Below, in pieces: positions 8,383 through 12,608 of a stretch of DNA of 12,608 bases (positions are counted from its first letter, which is position 1; every line of letters starts with the position of its first letter). Under the pieces are notes generated by a model, which saw only the letters and a list, made by a program, of their open reading frames with translations, searched no databases and was not told where the DNA came from. The position numbers and the translations under genes are program-made. Origin of the DNA: Alphaproteobacteria bacterium UBA5343 (GTDB lineage Bacteria; Pseudomonadota; Alphaproteobacteria; RF32; UBA5343); assembly GCA_002410125.1 (NCBI GenBank), contig DHQH01000121.1, positions 1,206 to 13,813 of the forward strand, read 5' to 3'.

Positions 8383-8430
8383 GTAAGGATAAAGTGGAGC
8401 AATTCAATATTTTCCTTATATTTTAATAGG

Positions 8431-8460
8431 TAAGGGGCGATGGTTTCGCCTCTTATTTAT
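8431..8460 (+). terminator. gyrA terminator
   Basis: A 10-bp stem, TAAGGGGCGA (8431-8440) with TCGCCTCTTA (8446-8455), contains one G-T wobble and closes on a 5-base loop. It is followed by the T-rich TTTATATTT. It lies about 100 bases after the gyrA stop, beyond the palindromic repeat. The T-run is interrupted, so efficiency may be moderate. Confidence 0.6.
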
Positions 8461-8509
8461 ATTTAAAATAAAAAATATCAAAAAAAATAAAAAAAATGAT
8501 TTTTTTTGG

Positions 8510-8538
8510 TTGACTTTGCCTTTAGTTCTATATATATC
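8510..8538 (+). promoter_or_regulatory. tRNA-Lys promoter with upstream A/T tracts
   Basis: TTGACT (8510-8515) and TATATC (8533-8538) are separated by 17 bases and stand 15 bases before the mature tRNA. Just upstream, long A-runs (8483-8496) and an eight-T run (8500-8507) resemble an UP element, which is common at strong stable-RNA promoters. Confidence 0.65.
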
Positions 8539-8553
8539 TTGTTCTCGAAGTCA

Positions 8554-8629
8554 GGGCGCATAGCTCAGTTGGTAGAGCAACTGACTTTTAATCAGTAGGT
8601 CACAGGTTCGAATCCTGTTGCGCTCACCA
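8554..8629 (+). tRNA. tRNA-Lys (anticodon UUU)
   Basis: The cloverleaf is complete. The acceptor GGGCGCA pairs with TGCGCTC (one G-T pair). The D-arm is GCTC/GAGC with loop AGTTGGTA. The anticodon stem ACTGA/TCAGT holds the loop CTTTTAA, giving anticodon TTT. The variable loop is AGGTC, the T-arm is ACAGG/CCTGT with loop TTCGAAT, and the discriminator is A. The CCA end is encoded at 8627-8629. In this AT-rich genome Lys AAA codons are frequent. The last two bases of the CCA are also the first two base pairs of the terminator hairpin that follows. Confidence 0.97.
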
Positions 8630-8694
8630 TTTAAGAAAAGGGACAGCTAAAAGCTGTCCCTTTTCTTAAATGCGAACTGCAACAGGCTCGAACC
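8605..8694. repeat. large imperfect palindrome including the tRNA-Lys 3' half
   Basis: The sequence is an inverted repeat centred near 8650. Pairs run 8605-8611 with 8688-8694 (7 bp), 8614-8621 with 8679-8686 (8 bp), a symmetric 6/6 internal loop (8622-8627 against 8673-8678), then 21 perfect pairs (8628-8648 with 8652-8672) around an AAA loop. The distal arm is therefore a degenerate, inverted copy of the tRNA T-arm. Confidence 0.8.
8628..8672 (+). terminator. tRNA-Lys terminator, 21-bp perfect hairpin
   Basis: A perfect 21-bp stem (8628-8648 with 8652-8672) closes on the three-base loop AAA. The core GGGACAGCT/AGCTGTCCC followed by TTTTCTT gives a strong intrinsic terminator starting right at the tRNA 3' end. 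The matching A-tract on the left makes it work in both directions. It may also help 3'-end processing of the tRNA precursor. Confidence 0.85.
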
Positions 8695-8880
8695 GTAAGA
8701 GGTTCGACAAGGAGTAGAACTCAAGAAAGAAATTAATTGAGTTCGTTTACGATTGCGACGAATGGAGGTGCGAAGTGCCGAACACCGAGACAATCTTGTC
8801 GTGCCCCTCACAAACATTAGCTATTGCTTTGTGGGCTCTATTATGTTAACAATCCCGCGAACATAAAGAATAAAACAAAT
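8673..8880. other. hairpin-rich, GC-richer non-coding stretch upstream of sulP
   Basis: I find no convincing gene here. The segment is visibly richer in GC than the surrounding intergenic DNA and holds successive inverted repeats: TCGAACC/GGTTCGA (8688-8694 with 8701-8707), GAACTCAA/TTGAGTTC (8717-8724 with 8737-8744), GACA/TGTC (8789-8792 with 8797-8800), CTCACAAA/TTTGTGGG (8807-8814 with 8828-8835, one wobble) and TTATGTT/AACATAA (8841-8847 with 8860-8866). It may be a structured RNA, a sulP leader, a repeat element or decayed tRNA-derived DNA. The last hairpin sits about 20 bases before the sulP ribosome binding site. Confidence 0.4.
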
Positions 8881-8897
8881 AAGAATTAAGGAATATT

Positions 8898-10442
8898 ATG
8901 GAAAGAATTTTATCAAGATTAAAACCTCGTATTAGCCATAATTGGGGATTATCAAATATTAAAACTGAACTTTTAGCAGGTTTAACTGTTTCTCTAGCAT
9001 TAGTACCAGAAGCTATTGCCTTTGCTTTCGTTGCCCATGTAGCTCCACTTGTTGGACTATATGCAGCCTTTATCGTTGGTTTAATTACAGCTATCTTTGG
9101 AGGAAGACCTGGAATGATTTCAGGAGCCACTGGTGCATTAGCTGTTGTTGCTGTTTCTCTAGTGCTTGAACATGGAGTAGAATATCTTTTTGCTACTGTT
9201 GTGTTAATGGGAATAATCCAGGTGGTAATAGGGGCACTAAAACTTGGTAGATTTGTAAGAATTGTACCACACCCAGTAATGCTTGGCTTTGTAAATGGTT
9301 TAGCTATTGTAATTTTCTTAGCTCAATTAGGTCAGTTCAAAAATGGTAATGCTTGGATGATGGGTACAGAGCTATATACAATGCTTGCACTCGTTGCTCT
9401 TACAATGTTTATAGTATTCACACTTCCTAAAATTACCAAGATAGCACCATCACCATTAGTATCTATCATTGTAATTAGTATCATCGTATCATTTTTTAAT
9501 ATTGATACCAAAACAGTAGGCGATTTAGCTAGCATTTCAGGTGGTTTACCAGAATTTCATATTCCAGAAGTTGCCTTTAATTTAGAAACTTTAAAAATTA
9601 TATTCCCATATTCAATCATTATGGCATTAGTTGGTCTTATTGAATCTTTATTAACTCTAACTGTTGTTTCAGACTTATTAGAGGCCAAAGGTTCTTCAAG
9701 AAAAGAATGTGTTGCTCAAGGTGGAGCTAACATTATCACTGGTCTATTTGGTGGTATGGGTGGTTGTGCAATGATTGGGCAAAGTGTAATCAACACCTCA
9801 TCAGGAGCAAGACATAGACTAAGTGGTGTCTCAGCTGCATTATTCTTGCTAAGCTTTATATTATTTGCATCAGGATTAATTGAGCAAATCCCAGTCGCCT
9901 CATTAGTTGGTATTATGTTTGTCGTAGTAATTGGTACTTTTGAATGGGCGTCTCTAAAGATTATAAACAAAGCCCCAAAAGAAGATGTCTTTGTAATGAT
10001 TTTAGTAACTATCGTTACAGTTTTTACCGATTTAGCAATCGCAGTAATTGTCGGTGTTATCGTATCAGCTTTGGTTTATGCTTGGAAATCAGCCAGTCAT
10101 ATTCATGCTGAGAGATATGAAGATGACAAAGGTTTTACCGTATATAAAATCCATGGTGTTTTATTTTTTGGTAATGCTCAAACTTTTAAAGAAATTTTCC
10201 AACCAGCAAAAGATAACAAGCATATCAAAATCAATTTTAAAGATAGTAGAGTGCTTGACCTTAGTGGTATTGAAGCGATTGATTCTTTAGCTGAGAGATA
10301 TCAAAAAAATGGCAAAAGAATTCATCTAAGACATTTAAGTAAAGATTGCGGTAACTTACTTTGTAAAGCTAGTAAATATGTGGCTTATAAAGAAGGTGAT
10401 CCAAGTTATGGTCTAGTGGTTGACTATAAAATCAAATCTTAA
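8898..10442 (+). CDS. SulP-family inorganic anion transporter with STAS domain
   Basis: This is an inner-membrane anion carrier of the SulP (SLC26-like) family, 514 aa. Hydrophobic segments fill residues about 24-400, including AGLTVSLALVPEAIAFAF (27-44) and the conserved FGGRPGMISGATGALAVV (67-84), PHPVMLGFVNGLAI (124-137) and GLIESLLTLTVVSDL (246-260). The loop GGMGGCAMIGQSVINTSSGARHRLSG region (285-310) is typical of the family. A cytoplasmic STAS domain follows (about 413-514), with the usual D-x-SGIEAID segment at 454-462. The substrate may be bicarbonate, sulfate or another anion; the N-terminal pattern recalls the BicA-like branch, but specificity cannot be read here. AAGGAA (8888-8893) is a good ribosome binding site. 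It is probably monocistronic, with a terminator on each side. Confidence 0.92.
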   Translation: MERILSRLKPRISHNWGLSNIKTELLAGLTVSLALVPEAIAFAFVAHVAPLVGLYAAFIVGLITAIFGGRPGMISGATGALAVVAVSLVLEHGVEYLFATVVLMGIIQVVIGALKLGRFVRIVPHPVMLGFVNGLAIVIFLAQLGQFKNGNAWMMGTELYTMLALVALTMFIVFTLPKITKIAPSPLVSIIVISIIVSFFNIDTKTVGDLASISGGLPEFHIPEVAFNLETLKIIFPYSIIMALVGLIESLLTLTVVSDLLEAKGSSRKECVAQGGANIITGLFGGMGGCAMIGQSVINTSSGARHRLSGVSAALFLLSFILFASGLIEQIPVASLVGIMFVVVIGTFEWASLKIINKAPKEDVFVMILVTIVTVFTDLAIAVIVGVIVSALVYAWKSASHIHAERYEDDKGFTVYKIHGVLFFGNAQTFKEIFQPAKDNKHIKINFKDSRVLDLSGIEAIDSLAERYQKNGKRIHLRHLSKDCGNLLCKASKYVAYKEGDPSYGLVVDYKIKS

Positions 10443-10460
10443 ACCAGTAATTTTAACTAT

Positions 10461-10500
10461 AAAAACCACTTCTGTAATTTTTATAGGGGTGGTTTTTTTT
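10461..10500 (+). terminator. sulP terminator
   Basis: AAAAACCACTTCTGTA pairs with TATAGGGGTGGTTTTT (about 10461-10476 with 10482-10497, three wobble pairs), around a short T-rich loop, and runs into eight T's at 10493-10500. It starts about 20 bases after the sulP stop, and is a strong intrinsic terminator. Confidence 0.85.
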
Positions 10501-10503
10501 ATC

Positions 10504-10582
10504 ATCCCAATTTCTAGTCCTTACTATTTATTAATATATTTTCGTTATCATAAATCTAAATTTGGATTCTAGAATTTGGGAT
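10504..10582. repeat. 14-base inverted repeat flanking the lipoprotein promoter region
   Basis: ATCCCAATTTCTAG (10504-10517) and CTAGAATTTGGGAT (10569-10582) are inverted copies with 13 of 14 positions pairing and 51 AT-rich bases between them. The right arm ends four bases before the ATG at 10587 and contains the only Shine-Dalgarno-like bases (GGGA), so pairing of the arms in RNA would hide the translation start. Confidence 0.6.
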
Positions 10583-10586
10583 TGTT

Positions 10587-10961
10587 ATGAAACGTAAAGT
10601 ACTTATATCACTCTTCTGCTTATCTTTGCTGACAGGCTGTTCAGCACTAAGCTCTCGCTATACTCTTTATGATAAACCACCTAGCCAACAAAATGGTATC
10701 GTAGCTGGTGCTATTGTTGGGGGGGCAATTGGTGCAACAGGTAGTCCATTGATGGCTGCTGTTGGTGTGGTTGCTGGAGCAGAAATTGGTTCTAATTTAA
10801 GCGAAAGAATGGAAATGAACAGAAGAATTGGTCGTTCATTTGACTTCCCAAAAGGTACTAGAACAATGTCAACTAGATCTGCATTCTATGTAGATGATAG
10901 TGGTAATAGAATAAGAGAAACCAGAAATAATGACTTTTATTATAGGTCAGATTACTGGTAG
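10587..10961 (+). CDS. glycine-zipper outer-membrane lipoprotein
   Basis: This is a 124-aa envelope lipoprotein. The N-terminus is a lipoprotein signal peptide (KRK, hydrophobic 5-15, lipobox LTGC) with the acylated cysteine at C18; Ser at the next position fits sorting to the outer membrane. Residues 37-68 form a glycine zipper, with Gly or Ala about every fourth residue (GIVAGAIVGGAIGATG ... GVVAGAEIGSNL), like the SlyB/17-kDa antigen group. The remaining 55 residues are charged and end in aromatic residues (FYYRSDYW). Such proteins are linked to envelope integrity, but the exact role is unknown. There is no strong ribosome binding site; the start sits beside the inverted repeat. An 82-base gap separates it from the next gene. 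Confidence 0.8.
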   Translation: MKRKVLISLFCLSLLTGCSALSSRYTLYDKPPSQQNGIVAGAIVGGAIGATGSPLMAAVGVVAGAEIGSNLSERMEMNRRIGRSFDFPKGTRTMSTRSAFYVDDSGNRIRETRNNDFYYRSDYW

Positions 10962-10970
10962 GCTTTGGGG

Positions 10971-10999
10971 TATAAATAATAGTTGCAACTTTATTTATA
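10971..10999. repeat. inverted repeat after the lipoprotein gene
   Basis: TATAAATAA (10971-10979) pairs with TTATTTATA (10991-10999), with one bulged T at 10980, around the perfect palindrome AGTTGCAACT (10981-10990). No T-run follows, so it is not a classic terminator. It could be an operator for the gene at 11044 or a 3'-end stabilising hairpin. Confidence 0.45.
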
Positions 11000-11043
11000 T
11001 TTGATATATTTTAAGAAACAAGAATATTTTAACGGAGATTAAT

Positions 11044-11373
11044 ATGCCAGGAATTGCACCAGAAGCAGAAGGTAAATACGACATACTTCAAAATAATAAA
11101 GGCGAAATCTTAGTAGCTATCAAGTCAAGAGAAGGTGGTCCAGAAGATGCAAGACTCGTTTTTGACGGCGGAAAACATGCAGTTTTATATAGAAGTAGAG
11201 AATATGCAATTGTTCTAAACAATATTAATCCAGAGGCTGTAGCTCCGATTAAAAATGCTGAAAGAATTTTCGTGGTAGAGTTTGACGAAGGCTATGTTGT
11301 AAGAGAATATGAAGCCCCTCTAAGAATGGTTAAAAAACTTCCAATCGGTGAAGAATATCTACCAAAGGACTAA
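11044..11373 (+). CDS. conserved-looking hypothetical protein, 109 aa
   Basis: I do not recognise a named family. The protein is soluble and acidic to neutral, without a signal peptide, membrane segment or cysteine. Its composition and alternating hydrophobic pattern (ILVAIKS, ARLVFDGG, HAVLYRS, YAIVLNN, RIFVVEFD, GYVVREYEAP) suggest a compact all-beta domain of about 90 residues, closed by RMVKKLP. GGAG at 11034-11037, six bases before the ATG, is a strong ribosome binding site, and an excellent terminator follows, so it is probably a separately transcribed real gene. Its place just before nuoA may be chance because the terminator separates them. A small assembly, sensory or phage-like beta protein are all possible; none is supported. 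Confidence 0.75.
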   Translation: MPGIAPEAEGKYDILQNNKGEILVAIKSREGGPEDARLVFDGGKHAVLYRSREYAIVLNNINPEAVAPIKNAERIFVVEFDEGYVVREYEAPLRMVKKLPIGEEYLPKD

Positions 11374-11393
11374 AATATTTGTGCAAAAGACAT

Positions 11394-11424
11394 AAAAAGA
11401 GGTCATTATTTGACCTCTTTTTTT
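11394..11424 (+). terminator. terminator between the 109-aa gene and nuoA
   Basis: A perfect 12-bp stem, AAAAAGAGGTCA (11394-11405) with TGACCTCTTTTT (11411-11422), closes on TTATT and ends in a seven-T run (11418-11424). It insulates the complex I operon from upstream transcription. Confidence 0.92.
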
Positions 11425-11470
11425 ATATGATAAATCTAAGATAGTAATCAGTTAGGATAAATTAATCATA

Positions 11471-11734
11471 ATGAAAAATATAGATAAGCAAATAGATGAT
11501 AACTATTATGGTATAGAAAAATCTGGAAATACCTCCACCAGATTTGATGTCAGATATTATCATTTTATAACTTTATTCTTAATGATTATTGCTTTTGTCG
11601 TAATGTTTATTCCAATAATATTTGCAATTGATATTATGAACTATAGAACATTTATATCTATTCTTTTATCCTTGCTAATTTTTTGTGCTGGACTTTGTTA
11701 CTTCATTAAGAAAGGGGCTAGCAGATGGGAATAA
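11471..11734 (+). CDS. nuoA: divergent, short NADH-quinone oxidoreductase subunit A (NuoA)
   Basis: NuoA is a small membrane subunit of respiratory complex I, next to the quinone site. Identity rests on RFDVRYYHFITLFLMII (24-40), matching the family's RxxVRFYLxALxF, on AGLCYFIKKGASRW (73-86), matching AGLxYxxxKGALxW, and on position before nuoB and nuoC. The protein has only 87 aa where about 120 is usual, and just two membrane helices (about 31-53 and 59-78). The first helix is absent, and an in-frame TAG at 11453-11455 rules out a longer start. The acidic residues of the FDVE motif (D79 and E81 in E. coli) align with I40 and F42. An AGGAT at 11454-11458 is a weak ribosome binding site. The end overlaps nuoB by 10 bases. 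Confidence 0.8.
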   Translation: MKNIDKQIDDNYYGIEKSGNTSTRFDVRYYHFITLFLMIIAFVVMFIPIIFAIDIMNYRTFISILLSLLIFCAGLCYFIKKGASRWE

Positions 11735-12144
11735 AATCTATAATCAATAAGATAATTGGATATTCTTATAGCAAAACCTTAAAATTTTATGAGTTTGGTG
11801 ATGGATGTTGCAAAAGAAAGTTAGAAAGTCAAGGTTTAGATTTAGATTTCTCACCGAATGATTATTACGATGCAGATGTCTTAGTTGTATCAGAATTTAT
11901 CACTGTTAAATCAGCCAAAGCTCTAAGAAGTATTTATTCCCAAATGAAAGCTCCCAAATGGGTGGTTCAATTAGGAGATTGTGCCAATTGTAATAATTTC
12001 ATGTCTAATTCTTACAATCGCATCAAGTTAGAAGATATTATGGATGTTGATATCAAGATTAAATCTTGCCCAGTATCTAAAAAAGAGTTTCAAAAATCTA
12101 TACAAAAGCTAGAGAAAAAAGTAAAACAATATAATTTTATCTGA
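11725..12144 (+). CDS. nuoB: divergent NADH-quinone oxidoreductase subunit B (NuoB)
   Basis: NuoB is the peripheral-arm subunit that holds iron-sulfur cluster N2, the last electron carrier before quinone. All four ligand cysteines are kept: tandem C28-C29, C86 in LGDCAN, and C115 in SCPV, with the usual 29-residue spacing between the last two. IYSQMKAPKWVVQLGDCAN (70-88) matches the family's YDQMxxPKWVIxMGxCAN. Divergent points are a shortened region after CC (57 residues to the next Cys against 65 in E. coli), SEFITVKSAK where GTxxxKMAP is normal, GDCANCNN for GxCANSGG, and SCPVS for GCPPRP. At 139 aa it is shorter than the usual 160-220. GGGG at 11714-11717 is the ribosome binding site, inside nuoA. 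The TGA stop overlaps the nuoC ribosome binding site. Confidence 0.88.
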   Translation: MGIKSIINKIIGYSYSKTLKFYEFGDGCCKRKLESQGLDLDFSPNDYYDADVLVVSEFITVKSAKALRSIYSQMKAPKWVVQLGDCANCNNFMSNSYNRIKLEDIMDVDIKIKSCPVSKKEFQKSIQKLEKKVKQYNFI

Positions 12145-12152
12145 GGATATAA

Positions 12153-12608
12153 ATGTTAGAGAATAAAAAAGAAAAGAATGAGTTATTAGAGATTGCAGAT
12201 TATATTGCTTATAATCTTCCAAAAGATATTATTGCCTATGATGTCTCAAAAGGTGAACTATCTTTATTTATCGATAAAAACAACCTTATTAAAGTCATAA
12301 GTTTTCTAAAAGATGATAACATTTGTATGTTTGATACTATAAGCGATATTTTTGCAATTGATTATGATACAGAAAGAACTGTCAGATTTGAGTTGGTTTA
12401 TAACCTTATTAGTAAAACCCTAAACCAAAGAGTGAAATTAAGAGTAAATATTGATGCAGATGATAAAGAAGCCAAATCCATCAGTCATTACTTATATTCA
12501 GCCAATCTTTACGAACAAGAAATATTTGAGGGTTTTGGTATTTTCTTCTCAAATCATAATAATATGGATCATTTATATCTTGATAATATCTATGATTTTA
12601 ATCCAATG
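12153..12608 (+). CDS. nuoC: NADH-quinone oxidoreductase subunit C (NuoC), partial
   Basis: The reading frame opens at 12153 after GAGGA (12143-12147), which overlaps the nuoB stop, and stays open for 152 codons to the window end. NuoC is the 30-kDa peripheral-arm subunit of complex I. The pattern is clear: FLKDDNICMFDTISDIFAIDY (51-71), RFELVYNLIS (78-87), RVKLRVNI (93-100) and ANLYEQEIFEGFGIFFSNH (117-135), corresponding to the family's NWxEREIYDMFGIxFxGH signature. Departures include LYEQE for WxERE and NNMDHLYLD for DLRRILTD. The next expected residues, after FNPM, would be the conserved RKDFP end. It is translationally coupled to nuoB and in canonical nuoABC order; nuoD is expected next. 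Confidence 0.87.
   Translation, partial: MLENKKEKNELLEIADYIAYNLPKDIIAYDVSKGELSLFIDKNNLIKVISFLKDDNICMFDTISDIFAIDYDTERTVRFELVYNLISKTLNQRVKLRVNIDADDKEAKSISHYLYSANLYEQEIFEGFGIFFSNHNNMDHLYLDNIYDFNPM

Noticed and set aside
8554..8897. A prophage or genomic island attachment site at tRNA-Lys
   Set aside because: The downstream T-arm copy is inverted rather than direct, and no integrase or phage gene lies in the window. The short direct GGTTCGA at 8701-8707 is too small to be an attachment site.
8846..9130. A 94-codon open frame on the - strand overlapping the start of the SulP gene
   Set aside because: It lies antisense to clear SulP coding sequence, has no ribosome binding site or recognisable family and is a shadow frame. 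The same applies to other frames inside uvrA, gyrA and sulP.
11725..12144. A group 4 hydrogenase small subunit instead of NuoB
   Set aside because: Hydrogenase relatives usually use CxxC at the first position, whereas this protein has the tandem CC of complex I and sits in nuoABC order.
1..12608. CRISPR array, toxin-antitoxin pair, retron, transposon or defence system
   Set aside because: No regularly spaced repeats, transposase, reverse transcriptase, nuclease or toxin-like pair is present. The two small genes at 65-695 lack any toxin or antitoxin signature that I can recognise.

Overview
This window looks like ordinary chromosome from an AT-rich alphaproteobacterium that uses the standard genetic code (TGA closes nuoB and is not read through). 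Four things point to Alphaproteobacteria. The gene order is uvrA / ssb / gyrA. UvrA has CPVSG in place of CPxCG in its first zinc finger. GyrA carries an extra charged segment in its C-terminal domain. A GTTC-N7-GTTT site of the alphaproteobacterial LexA type sits just downstream of a predicted uvrA promoter. The base composition and several very divergent respiratory subunits would suit a host-associated or anaerobic lineage. That is inference; I cannot name the genus.

Layout, left to right. Two small unrecognised + strand genes (65-439, 504-695) meet the - strand uvrA (744-3551), whose stop codon lies inside a hairpin with a T-run facing uvrA transcription. A divergent intergenic region follows, with a good uvrA promoter and a candidate LexA box. 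Next are an orphan LivJ-type periplasmic binding protein (3740-4846), ssb (4942-5424) and gyrA (5506-8334). The 8335-8897 gap holds a palindromic ATTGC/GCAAT repeat, a gyrA terminator, a promoter, tRNA-Lys(UUU) with encoded CCA, a very long perfect hairpin, and about 200 bases of GC-richer, hairpin-rich DNA. A SulP-family anion transporter with a STAS domain (8898-10442) ends in a strong terminator. Then come a glycine-zipper lipoprotein (10587-10961), an unrecognised conserved-looking small protein (11044-11373) with its own terminator, and the start of a respiratory complex I operon: nuoA (11471-11734), nuoB (11725-12144) and nuoC (from 12153, cut by the window end).

Functionally, uvrA, ssb and gyrA form a DNA repair, replication and topology block. 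SulP and the LivJ-like protein handle uptake, the lipoprotein is an envelope protein, and nuoABC begin NADH (or other donor):quinone oxidoreductase.

The most unusual signals are two. First, the complex I subunits are divergent: NuoA lacks its first membrane helix and its two conserved acidic residues, and NuoB keeps the N2-cluster cysteines but has a shortened, rewritten quinone-site region. Second, the tRNA-Lys gene forms one half of a roughly 90-base imperfect palindrome that takes in its T-arm, its CCA end and the downstream terminator. I see no CRISPR array, transposase, phage gene or recognisable defence system.
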